This document shows positions 56,703 through 64,000 of a stretch of DNA of 64,000 nt, piece after piece. The stretch spans positions 434,001 through 498,000 of the forward strand of contig NZ_PJAI02000001.1 of the NCBI RefSeq assembly GCF_002843355.2. The letters are read 5' to 3'. The first letter of the stretch is position 1, and the number at the start of each line of letters is the position of its first letter. The notes below the pieces were generated by a model. The model made no database searches. It was not told the DNA's origin and was given only the letters and a program-made list of their open reading frames with translations. This DNA comes from Colwellia echini (lineage in GTDB: Bacteria; Pseudomonadota; Gammaproteobacteria; Enterobacterales; Alteromonadaceae). Position numbers and translations under genes: made by a program.

Positions 56703-59700
56703 TTAATGGGCTGGGTCTTCGGGCGCTTGAATTTTATAAAAAGCACAATACAGTGCAGGTACTACTGCTAATGTTAAAATTGTTCCTATGCCAAGACCAA
56801 AGGCGATGACATTAGCCATGCCATAAAAGAGTGGATCTTTGCCAATAATTAACGGTAATAAGCCCATTACTGTAGTGATTGTTGTCATGGCAATAGGGCG
56901 TAAACGAGTTAAACAAGCATCAACTACCGCTTGATAATCAGATTTTCCTAGCTCGGATTCAATCTTAATTCGATCAATTAATACAATGGCGTTATTGATA
57001 ATAATGCCCGCTAAACTGTATAAACCTAAAGTCACCATAAAGCCAAACGGTGCTTGCATTAAAAACAAGCCTAACACTGCGCCAATAAATGACAGCGGAA
57101 TAGTAAAAGTAATAACGGCGGCTTTTCTAAAAGAATTAAATTGCGCAACCAGTAATATTAAAATTAAGCCTAGTACTATTGGCATACTTGCACCTAAAGC
57201 CTTTTGTGCAGCTAATGATTCTTTAATAACGCCATCATATTCAATCAAATGGTTTACCGGTAAATCATCTGACAAGGCTTGTATTTTGTCATCAATAATT
57301 AATTTTAAATCTTCAGCCGCCATCTGGGTATTACGCGCTTGAATGCTAATGGTACGAAATAAATCTTCGTGGTGAATAATAGAGTATTGGTTAAAGGGAG
57401 CTAATGTTGCTACTTGAAACAAAGGGACTGTTTGACCTGTTGCCGTTGAATAAACATTAATAGTTCTAAGCCTATCCAGATTTTCACGTTCAGCTTGCTC
57501 AGCACGAAATACTACAGGAATAACATTATCGCCTTCTCTATAATTGGTGATGGCGGTTCCCGAAAAATAAGCGTCGAGTGATAATGCTATTTCTTCAGAG
57601 GTAACTCCTGCTCGTCGTGCGCGGTGTTGGTCTATTTGTACATCAATCTTGGTGATTAAGTTTTCCCAGTCGGTTCGAATATCAATGGTATTAGGTACGT
57701 CATGTAGCACAGCCATTATCTGTTGGGCTTTTTGATAAATAACATCTTTATCAGGACCCTTAACTTGAATTTTAATGGTGCTTGAGTCAGATGGCCCTAA
57801 GAACATTTTTTTTACACGAGCAGAAACATTGGGAAAGTCATGTTCTATCTGACGATCAAGCTCTAATACTTTAGCGCTAATATCAGTATTGTCTTTCACG
57901 TTTAAAACGATGAAACCTTTATTTTGTGCGGGATCTTCAGGGTTAAGTGATAATACAAAGCGAGGTCCGCTAAAGCCAACATAGGCAGAGTAACTATCAA
58001 TAAAGTCAAAACGGTTTTCATCTTCTAGCCAAGTAAATATATCTTTCATTTGCCGATTAGTTTCTTTGGCTGAGGTACCATTAGGTAAATCAATATTCAC
58101 TAATACTTGAGTGCGATCTGAATCAGGAAAGAACTGTTTGGCGACAAAGTTCATTGATATTACGGAGCCGATAAATAACACCAGCATGGCCGACATGAAG
58201 ATCGCTTTATGTTTAAGTAGCCAATGCAAAAAGGTTTGGTAATAGCGGTAAAGGTTATCTTGCTGTGATTTTTTATCGAAGGAACTATTACCGTCTTTGC
58301 TTTTTACGTGCTTATTCTTAGGTAATACAATAAAGAAATAACAAAGTAGCGGCGTAATACATAAGGCTAAAACCCAACTGGTTAATAAAGTAATAAGGAT
58401 AACTAACGAGATTGAACGCGTGTATTCGCCCGCAACATGCTCAGCTAGCATTAGCGGTAAGAAAAATAATATGGTGGTAATAGACGAGCTAAGTAGCGGA
58501 ATTGCTAGTTCTTTACTGCCTTGTAGCATTGCGTGATAGCGATCTACACCTTCTTCTAAACGGCGTTTAAAGTCTTCGGCGATAACAATACCGTTATCAA
58601 CTAATAAGCCGAGTGAAATAATAAGCGTTGCTAGGCTCATACGCTCTAGTTTCATATCACTAAATTGCATGATACTTAAAGTAGTTAGCATCACAAATGG
58701 CACGATAGCACCAACAATTAAACCTGTTCGCAAGCCTAAGAATAAAATAACAACCACTAAAACAATGGCCAGCGTTTGTAATACATTTACCGAAACGCCG
58801 TTAACTGTTTTACTAACTTGATCTGCCTGATAGGTAGCAATATTGAGGTTATAGCCAATAGGTAAGCTAGATTCAATATTTGCTACTTCATTTAAAACAC
58901 GCGGCGCATACTCTAATAAATTATATTCAGGTAACATTGACACTGCAAAAAATATTGCTGGTTCCCCGTTTAAATATGCTGCTTTATCAGGAGGATCAAT
59001 AAAATCTCGACGTAGCGTAACAATATCTTTTAAGGCAATAAAATCATTACTGTTAGGAATAGTAATATAGGTGTCTGCAATTTCTGTTAAGTTATTAAAA
59101 TTGCCTGAGGGCTCTACAATAAAACTGATTGCGCCGGTGTTAATTTGTCCGCCAGAGCGAACAATATTTTGTTTTTGTAATTCATCAATAAGTGCTTGTG
59201 GTGAAATAGCTAATTGAGCAAGTTTAGCGTTGGATGCCTCTAAATAAATACGTTCTTCTTGCCTACCTAAAATTTCAATTTTCTTAGTGCCTTCTACTCG
59301 ATATAGCGTATCTCGAATATGCTGGGCTACATCATACATTTCACCTAAGTTAAAACCATCTGCGGTCAAAGCTAAAGTAACAACAGAAACATCGCCAAAT
59401 TCATCGTTAACAAAAGGTGTTTGTGTACCTGACGGCATTTTATTATGCGCAGCTGAAACTTTATTGCGTAGGTTTTGCCAAATATCATCAAGATTAAAAT
59501 ATCGGTCATAAACCTTAACGTGAATAATTGAAATACCAGTGGCTGAGCTTGATTTTATTTCTTTTACTTGAGGGATTTTTCGTATTTCTTCTTCGAGTTT
59601 TTGAGTAATTAATTGCTCAACTCTATCTGGAGCCATACCTGGAAAAGCAGTAGTAACAAGAGCTTCTCGAATAGTAATGGTGGGATCTTCTTGCGCAGGC

Positions 59701-59795
59701 AAAGTGAAATAAGCAAAAAGGCCATTTATCAGCAAAACGGCAAGAATTAAAAATACGCTTTTACGGTAATTAAAAGCAAGTTGGGTAATGTTCAT
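56703..59795 (-). CDS. RND efflux pump inner-membrane permease
   Basis: A 1030-residue resistance-nodulation-division pump, with 12 membrane segments and two large periplasmic loops. It has the opening MNITQLAFNYRKSVFLILAV, FAYFTLPAQEDPTITI, and the fourth-segment LGLLVDNGIVIAEDFKRR. In AcrB this segment has the proton-relay pair Asp407-Asp408; here it is Asp-Asn. In the tenth segment AGIIINNAIVLID has Asn at the Lys940 place. It is closest in character to the NolG/TriC group. It follows its adaptor by 17 bases and lacks a neighbouring outer-membrane channel gene. Confidence 0.93.
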   Translation of the reverse strand: MNITQLAFNYRKSVFLILAVLLINGLFAYFTLPAQEDPTITIREALVTTAFPGMAPDRVEQLITQKLEEEIRKIPQVKEIKSSSATGISIIHVKVYDRYFNLDDIWQNLRNKVSAAHNKMPSGTQTPFVNDEFGDVSVVTLALTADGFNLGEMYDVAQHIRDTLYRVEGTKKIEILGRQEERIYLEASNAKLAQLAISPQALIDELQKQNIVRSGGQINTGAISFIVEPSGNFNNLTEIADTYITIPNSNDFIALKDIVTLRRDFIDPPDKAAYLNGEPAIFFAVSMLPEYNLLEYAPRVLNEVANIESSLPIGYNLNIATYQADQVSKTVNGVSVNVLQTLAIVLVVVILFLGLRTGLIVGAIVPFVMLTTLSIMQFSDMKLERMSLATLIISLGLLVDNGIVIAEDFKRRLEEGVDRYHAMLQGSKELAIPLLSSSITTILFFLPLMLAEHVAGEYTRSISLVILITLLTSWVLALCITPLLCYFFIVLPKNKHVKSKDGNSSFDKKSQQDNLYRYYQTFLHWLLKHKAIFMSAMLVLFIGSVISMNFVAKQFFPDSDRTQVLVNIDLPNGTSAKETNRQMKDIFTWLEDENRFDFIDSYSAYVGFSGPRFVLSLNPEDPAQNKGFIVLNVKDNTDISAKVLELDRQIEHDFPNVSARVKKMFLGPSDSSTIKIQVKGPDKDVIYQKAQQIMAVLHDVPNTIDIRTDWENLITKIDVQIDQHRARRAGVTSEEIALSLDAYFSGTAITNYREGDNVIPVVFRAEQAERENLDRLRTINVYSTATGQTVPLFQVATLAPFNQYSIIHHEDLFRTISIQARNTQMAAEDLKLIIDDKIQALSDDLPVNHLIEYDGVIKESLAAQKALGASMPIVLGLILILLVAQFNSFRKAAVITFTIPLSFIGAVLGLFLMQAPFGFMVTLGLYSLAGIIINNAIVLIDRIKIESELGKSDYQAVVDACLTRLRPIAMTTITTVMGLLPLIIGKDPLFYGMANVIAFGLGIGTILTLAVVPALYCAFYKIQAPEDPAH

Positions 59796-59812
59796 TGGTA
59801 TTCCTGGTTTGC

Positions 59813-60913
59813 TTAGTTAAAACGCTGAGTATTTTTATCGATTAAAGTCACTTGCTGACCATCACGTAAAAACGCCACACCAGCGGTTGCTATAATGTCA
59901 CCGGGTTTTAATCCTGAAGAAATGAACACCTTATTTTCGAAAATATCTTCAGGCTGTACTAAGGTTTTAATTACCTGTTGTGTGTCAGGGTTGTAAACAA
60001 ATACATAATTCTTTTGCTTTATTCCTGCGCTAAGCGCGGTGGTTGGAATAAGTTGTACGTTGCTGCTATCACTTGTTCTCCTTTTACCTATAAAAGAAAA
60101 TTCTACTTCGGCGGTCATACCTGCACGCAATAAAGGGTTATCGCTTTGCAAAACCACAGTCACAGGATATGAGTTCGCAAATTCAGCACGAGTACCTATT
60201 TCGGTTATTTGGCCTTGCATTGTTAATTCAGGTAAAGCAGGAAAATTAATAGGTAATATAGACAGTTGTTTTAATTCACGTATTAGCGTTTCAGGCACTA
60301 ATACATGCACTTCTAAACCATGATTACCTTCAATTTCAAATAATGATTCACCGGCAGATATTTGCTGAGATGGCTCAAATAAACTTTTTGTAATAATGCC
60401 ATCATAAGGCGCTAGCAAAATACTATCTTGTAAGTTCTTACTGGCAATATCGAGTTGTGCTTGGGCAATATCGGCGGCACTTTTACTGGCGTCATAAGTT
60501 GCTTTAGCATTATCAAAACCTGATTGTGAGACTACGCCTTGGCCGATTAATTGCTCGAAACGTTTATAGCTATTTTCTGCATCAAGCAATGTTGCTTGAG
60601 CTTGTTGATAATGCGCTTGCGCAGACTGTAAACCCAAATGAAAGTTACGTTGATTTAACTGCGCTAGTTCTTGTCCTTTAACAACTTTACTGCCTAAATT
60701 AACAGAAATACTCTCTATTCTACCTTGCACTTCAAAACTAAGTTTTGTCGCTTCTACAGGAATAACGATACCAGAAAGCGTACGTATTTGTTTTAAAGGA
60801 GATGTTTCTACGGTTGTCCACATAATGGGACGAATGGGTTTAGCTGCTTGTTTACTAGGTTCGTTACAGCCAACAAGGGCGAAGACAATAAAGGCTAAAA
60901 AAAGCAGGCGCAT
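59813..60913 (-). CDS. RND efflux periplasmic adaptor lipoprotein
   Basis: A 366-residue membrane-fusion protein that bridges the pump to an outer-membrane channel. It starts with a signal and lipobox FALVGC, followed by a lipoyl-like segment (GRIESISVNLGSKVVKGQELAQLN, shown in part as ESISVNLGSKVVKGQEL), a helical hairpin, and the beta domains. The ATG at 60913 has AAAGGA 7 bases before it; an ATG at 60928 also opens the frame. It is divergent from a TetR regulator gene. Confidence 0.91.
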   Translation of the reverse strand: MRLLFLAFIVFALVGCNEPSKQAAKPIRPIMWTTVETSPLKQIRTLSGIVIPVEATKLSFEVQGRIESISVNLGSKVVKGQELAQLNQRNFHLGLQSAQAHYQQAQATLLDAENSYKRFEQLIGQGVVSQSGFDNAKATYDASKSAADIAQAQLDIASKNLQDSILLAPYDGIITKSLFEPSQQISAGESLFEIEGNHGLEVHVLVPETLIRELKQLSILPINFPALPELTMQGQITEIGTRAEFANSYPVTVVLQSDNPLLRAGMTAEVEFSFIGKRRTSDSSNVQLIPTTALSAGIKQKNYVFVYNPDTQQVIKTLVQPEDIFENKVFISSGLKPGDIIATAGVAFLRDGQQVTLIDKNTQRFN

Positions 60914-61018
60914 ACATGTTCCTTTCATTTATTTTCGATGCGAAAATTTAAGATCGATCCCGTGAGTAAAGCTATTTTACTTGTAATGTAAAATGTTACT
61001 TTATGTAATGCTGCATAG

Positions 61019-61040
61019 TTTGGTACTATGCAGTACCAAA
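61019..61040. promoter_or_regulatory. Palindromic operator between the efflux operon and its TetR regulator
   Basis: TTTGGTACT (61019-61027) and AGTACCAAA (61032-61040) form a perfect 9-base dyad around ATGC. A second palindrome overlaps it: GCATAGT with ACTATGC. It lies in the 238-base gap between the adaptor and TetR genes, where a TetR repressor would be expected to bind. Confidence 0.65.
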
Positions 61041-61151
61041 GTCAATATATGAATAATAATGCAACAGTAATTTCATAACTACCAAACCTGTTATATAGCG
61101 AGGTAAAAGTATAGTGAGAGATAATGTTTATACATTTGAAAAAAGCAAACG

Positions 61152-61766
61152 ATGACTGATCAACAACCTAATTACAGCAACAAAGCCCTATTAATTTTAG
61201 ATGCGGCACAACAGCTTTTTTACGAGAAAGGTTTTGATGAAACCTCTTTAACCATGATTATTAATATAAGTGGCGGTTCAAGACGATCCATTTATGCTGA
61301 ATTTGGCAACAAACAGGGATTATTGATGGCTGTTGTGCAACGGCAAGTGAATATTCAAACCCAAGTTTTATCGGTAATCGACCGTGATGTTGAGCCCAGC
61401 ATAGCGCTTAACCAAGTATGTAATAAATTTGTTCGTGGTATGTTATCAACAGAGTTAATGTCGTTATTTCGCTTGGTTATTCAACAAGTAGTTAAATTTC
61501 CTGGGCTAGGCGAAATGATATATCAAAAGGGCTTGTTGGCAGGTATTGTTCCGTTAACTGATTACCTAAATTGGCTATCTGAAAGCCAACAAATAAAAAT
61601 TGAAAACAGCCAAGTTGGTGCGCAAATGTTACTGGAAATGGCCAAAGGTCACTTACATACTCGCAGTTTATTATTACCCGACAAAAAAGCTACAAACGAT
61701 GAGATATCGCAACAGGTTGCCAAGGCGGTTAATATATTTCTTGAAGCACATAAGGTGAGCAAATAA
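61152..61766 (+). CDS. TetR family transcriptional regulator
   Basis: A 204-residue regulator. The N-terminal TetR domain has ALLILDAAQQLFYEKGFDETSLT followed by the recognition helix region GGSRRSIYAEFGNKQGLLMAVV. The C-terminal ligand domain is variable. It is divergent from the RND operon, with a palindrome in the gap, and should repress that operon and itself. No effector can be named. Confidence 0.91.
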   Translation: MTDQQPNYSNKALLILDAAQQLFYEKGFDETSLTMIINISGGSRRSIYAEFGNKQGLLMAVVQRQVNIQTQVLSVIDRDVEPSIALNQVCNKFVRGMLSTELMSLFRLVIQQVVKFPGLGEMIYQKGLLAGIVPLTDYLNWLSESQQIKIENSQVGAQMLLEMAKGHLHTRSLLLPDKKATNDEISQQVAKAVNIFLEAHKVSK

Positions 61767-62009
61767 ACAACACTTAATGGCTAACAGTGAGTAGAGTATT
61801 AAAAACTTGTTGCTTACTGTCATTAGTTTCGTATAATGCACCCCCTAAGATAAATGCTCCATTTGGTGCATCGCTCTTTGGTCTTATTTATAGGTATTAC
61901 TTATAGATACACTTGTAAGTAACACTTAGAAAACTTAAGTTTATAAAGAAATCAGTTTTTAATTTGAAAAATGACTTCTTTGCAAATTGCAAAACGGGCG
62001 TAAGCCTTT

Positions 62010-62094
62010 GCCAGCGTGATGAAATTGGTATACATGGGGGATTCAAAATCCCCTGTCGCAAGACGTGTCGGTTCGAGTCCGACCGCTGGTACCA
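62010..62094 (+). tRNA. tRNA-Leu (anticodon CAA)
   Basis: An 85-base tRNA with encoded CCA. The acceptor stem pairs GCCAGCG with CGCTGGT (one G-U), the anticodon stem is GGGGA/TCCCC with loop TTCAAAA, giving anticodon CAA, and the T-arm has GTTCGAGTC. A long variable arm, as expected for tRNA-Leu, is present (TGTCGCAAGACGT). It reads UUG codons. Confidence 0.95.
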
Positions 62095-62101
62095 CCATTC
62101 T

Positions 62102-62136
62102 AAAGCCCTGATTCGAAAGAGTCGGGGCTTTTTTAT
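62102..62136 (+). terminator. Terminator after tRNA-Leu
   Basis: AAAGCCCTGATTC (62102-62114) and GAGTCGGGGCTTT (62119-62131) form a 13-base stem with two G-U pairs and loop GAAA, followed by T residues. Confidence 0.85.
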
Positions 62137-62194
62137 GTCTGAAAGATAATGCTAAACTAGTTTAGTTAACAAATGCTATTAAAAAGGTTTTTAC

Positions 62195-62473
62195 ATGGCA
62201 GCTACAGCGCACGCACTTCATATATTGGTTAAGCACAAAGAAATTGCAGAAGATATTATGCAGCAATTAGCCAAAGGCGCTAAATTTCAAAATTTAGCTA
62301 AAAAATATTCGACATGCCCATCAGGTAAAAAGGGAGGAGATTTAGGCGAGTTTAGGCGAGGTCAAATGGTTCCTCAGTTTGATAAAGTGGCTTTTACTGG
62401 CGCTATATTAGAGCCTCACTTAGTTAAAACTAAATTTGGTTGGCATGTAATTAAAGTGCTTTATAGAACCTAG
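62195..62473 (+). CDS. ppiC: Parvulin-type peptidyl-prolyl isomerase PpiC
   Basis: A 92-residue stand-alone parvulin without a signal peptide, so cytoplasmic. It has [17 protein letters not shown], the [21 protein letters not shown] core and the terminal [11 protein letters not shown] (GWHVI). E. coli PpiC is 93 residues. It follows the tRNA-Leu terminator by 58 bases and has its own leader. Confidence 0.95.
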   Translation: MAATAHALHILVKHKEIAEDIMQQLAKGAKFQNLAKKYSTCPSGKKGGDLGEFRRGQMVPQFDKVAFTGAILEPHLVKTKFGWHVIKVLYRT

Positions 62474-62574
62474 CTCATAATAAGAAATTCTCACTCTTTT
62501 ATTCTTTATTTTAAGAGTAAGTATTTGAAGGTAGGTATTTGGTAGTAGGTAAGCTGACAGTTAAATATTCTTTA

Positions 62575-63036
62575 CTATGATAAATTGTTGTCTATCAATA
62601 CTGCACCATCACCTACAGCGGCAAGTTTGTCGTCTTCGTTATACAGTGGGCAGGCATTCATCGACAAGCAGCCGCAACCAATACAACCCGCTAAATAATC
62701 ACGTAACCGCTCCATAGTTTGAATGCGTTCATTTAAGCTTAGTTGCCAATGAGTTGAAAGTCGTTGCCAATCTTTTTGATTAGGCGCTGTTTTACCGTTG
62801 AGCGTGTCGAGTTGTTCCTTAATTTCAGCCAGTGTTATGCCCATTTTTTGCGCAGCTTTAATCAAAGATACACGGCGTAATACTTGTTTGTTGTAACGTC
62901 GTTGATTACCTGTATTACGCGTACTTTTAATTAAACCTTTGCTTTCATAAAAATGTAGTGTCGACACTTTCACGCCGCAGCGTTTTGCCACCGCCCCTAC
63001 AGTTAAAGCGTCTTCTCGCGCTACTAAATTTTTCAT
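62575..63036 (-). CDS. soxR: Redox-sensing transcriptional activator SoxR
   Basis: A 153-residue MerR-family regulator. The N-terminal helix-turn-helix has LTVGAVAKRCGVKVSTLHFYE. The [2Fe-2S] ligand cysteines are at 118, 121, 123 and 129 in GCIGCGCLSMNAC, the exact Cx2CxCx5C spacing of SoxR. Oxidation or nitrosylation of the cluster activates transcription. It is divergent from a VOC-family gene, with a matching SoxR-type promoter between them. Confidence 0.96.
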   Translation of the reverse strand: MKNLVAREDALTVGAVAKRCGVKVSTLHFYESKGLIKSTRNTGNQRRYNKQVLRRVSLIKAAQKMGITLAEIKEQLDTLNGKTAPNQKDWQRLSTHWQLSLNERIQTMERLRDYLAGCIGCGCLSMNACPLYNEDDKLAAVGDGAVLIDNNLS

Positions 63037-63154
63037 TACACTTCCTTATTTATCATGAATGAGTACTAACTAAATGCTTACTCATCAGCTCACGTATTTA
63101 TCTTGATTTGATTGTTATCACTAAAATTAATTGAAACTTTATATCAATTAACGC

Positions 63155-63185
63155 TTGACCTCAAGTTAACTTGAGGATTTATAGT
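63155..63185 (+). promoter_or_regulatory. SoxR-type promoter and operator (soxbox)
   Basis: The -35 TTGACC (63155-63160) and -10 TATAGT (63180-63185) are 19 bases apart, the overlong spacing of SoxR/MerR promoters. An 18-base perfect palindrome CCTCAAGTTAACTTGAGG (63159-63176) sits in the spacer, the same as the E. coli soxS operator core. It would drive the VOC-family gene that starts at 63219. Confidence 0.92.
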
Positions 63186-63218
63186 GGACTCAACTTCAGC
63201 AACAAAGTAGAGAAAAAC

Positions 63219-63632
63219 ATGTACTTAGAGCATATAAATTTAACTGTAAACGATATTGACGACACATTAGCCTTTTACAAAGCCGCTTTTCCTAACTGGG
63301 TTGTTCGCGGTGAAGGAGAGCAGACTTGGTATGGAAAGTCACGTCGCTGGCTTCATTTTGGTGATGACGATCAATATTTAACTTTTTGTAGTGCAGGAGA
63401 GGGGAAAGCCCGTGATTTAGCAGGTCACCAAATAGGCTTAGCTCACTTCGCGTACGTTGTAACTAATTTATCGGCCATGCAAGCAAGGTTGTTAGCTGCT
63501 GGCTTTAAGCTTGATAAAAAAGGTCCTGAAGATCCATATCGCTCGAATATATATTACATAGACCCAAATGGCATTGAAGTTGAGTTTGTTCAATACCACA
63601 GTGACTTACCTGAGCAGCGAAACGCATATTAA
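63219..63632 (+). CDS. VOC (glyoxalase/bleomycin resistance) family protein
   Basis: A 137-residue metal-dependent fold. It has LEHINLTVNDIDDTLAFYKAAFP at the start, a central IGLAHFAYVVTNL and YYIDPNGIEVEFVQY, typical VOC motifs with likely metal ligands His and Glu. The ATG at 63219 lies downstream of the SoxR promoter, while a longer in-frame opening at 63171 overlaps that promoter and is rejected. Response to redox-cycling compounds is inferred. Confidence 0.88.
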   Translation: MYLEHINLTVNDIDDTLAFYKAAFPNWVVRGEGEQTWYGKSRRWLHFGDDDQYLTFCSAGEGKARDLAGHQIGLAHFAYVVTNLSAMQARLLAAGFKLDKKGPEDPYRSNIYYIDPNGIEVEFVQYHSDLPEQRNAY

Positions 63633-63636
63633 TCAA

Positions 63637-63652
63637 CCTGAGCTCAGGTTAA
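63637..63652. repeat. Perfect 16-base palindrome of the dispersed repeat family
   Basis: AACCTGAGCTCAGGTT is two ends of the repeat placed back-to-back. It follows the VOC stop codon by a few bases and may end or mark the transcript. Confidence 0.55.
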
Positions 63653-63719
63653 TCAGGAATTAATTTTCTAATTAACGCTACAGCCTAAAGAATAAATAAG
63701 CAATAAAATAAGGAATACT

Positions 63720-64000
63720 ATGAAATCAATTGCCGTCGTTTACCATTCTGCATCAGGTGTAACGCACAGTTTAGCTAATGCGATACAACAAGGCGCCAGT
63801 ACCATTTATAACGCGCAAGGTGCGGTAGAAGTGAATGCTTATCGTATTCAGCCTGAGCATATTCATCAAGGCCGTTTTATTGCACAAGATATGTTGGATA
63901 ACATCAGTAAAGCAGATGCTATTATCTTTGGCTCCCCAACTTACATGGGTTCAATATCTGCACAATTTAAAGCGTTTGTAGATGCCTCAAGTGAAATATG
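63720..64000 (+). CDS. Flavodoxin/NAD(P)H quinone reductase family protein, N-terminal part (3' end outside window)
   Basis: The first ~93 residues of an open frame that runs off the window. It begins KSIAVVYHSASGVTHSLAN, the phosphate-binding loop of flavodoxin-fold proteins, and continues with ADAIIFGSPTYMGSISAQF, the second FMN-contact motif as in WrbA and related reductases. AAGGAA precedes the ATG. It lies 87 bases after the VOC gene and may belong to the SoxR-controlled unit. Confidence 0.88.
   Translation, partial: MKSIAVVYHSASGVTHSLANAIQQGASTIYNAQGAVEVNAYRIQPEHIHQGRFIAQDMLDNISKADAIIFGSPTYMGSISAQFKAFVDASSEI

Noticed and set aside
63171..63218. Earlier start for the VOC gene
   Set aside because: It would put translated sequence within the SoxR promoter region.
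1..64000. CRISPR array or prophage
   Set aside because: No regularly spaced direct repeats, integrase, capsid or terminase sequences were seen.

Overview
The window looks like the chromosome of an AT-rich marine gammaproteobacterium of the Alteromonadales, most like Colwellia or a close relative. This is inferred from low-GC coding sequence, the mix of TonB-dependent uptake with glucan degradation, FabV as an enoyl reductase, an S46 peptidase, and gammaproteobacterial gene neighbourhoods (bolA/yajG/ampG, lptFG opposite pepA-holC-valS, nrdR-ribD-ribE-ribB). I saw no phage, plasmid, CRISPR array or insertion sequence with a transposase. The mobile signal is limited to a short element with inverted repeats and scattered related palindromes.

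Region by region. 1-5300: a glucan-use cluster cut by the window edge (TonB-dependent receptor, sugar MFS transporter, GH3 exo-glucanase lipoprotein). 5494-7813: a membrane-anchored NMT1-like solute-binding protein followed by a membrane diguanylate cyclase. 7979-9889: a small beta-barrel protein and a lipoprotein with Ig-like domains. 10096-13343: a reactive-sulfur module (CoA-disulfide/persulfide reductase with rhodanese domain, BigR/SqrR-type ArsR repressor, two YeeE/YedE sulfur-transport proteins). 13398-17694: dgkA, four small membrane proteins and an S46 dipeptidyl-peptidase. 17943-21195: an FAH-family enzyme, a secreted CYTH-like protein and a phytase-like lipoprotein. 21570-28349: YacL, HDOD, AmpG, cyclophilin, YajG, RlmG and BolA. 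28553-36217: FabV, an RluE-type pseudouridine synthase, SRPBCC, hemolysin III and EF-hand proteins, then a secreted S33 hydrolase with a NatAB-type ABC exporter.

36558-41979 carries glyA, nrdR and riboflavin genes. The ribB product has a GTP cyclohydrolase-like half without its zinc cysteines. 42378-46289 is a 1303-residue hybrid histidine kinase, followed by the inverted-repeat element. 46816-55832 holds a DUF1304 protein, a cold-shock protein, valS, holC and pepA, and the divergent lptF-lptG. 56033-61766 is an RDD protein and an RND efflux pair with a divergent TetR regulator and a clear palindromic operator. 62010-64000 has tRNA-Leu(CAA), ppiC and soxR, then a textbook SoxR-type promoter reading into a VOC-family gene and a flavodoxin-fold gene cut by the window end.

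No wholly new multi-gene system is evident. The best leads are the complete sulfur-sensing module, the binding-protein/diguanylate-cyclase pair, the secreted CYTH-like protein beside a phytase-like lipoprotein, the inverted-repeat element, and a SoxR promoter that skips SoxS. Functions are assigned by reading motifs; no database search was run.
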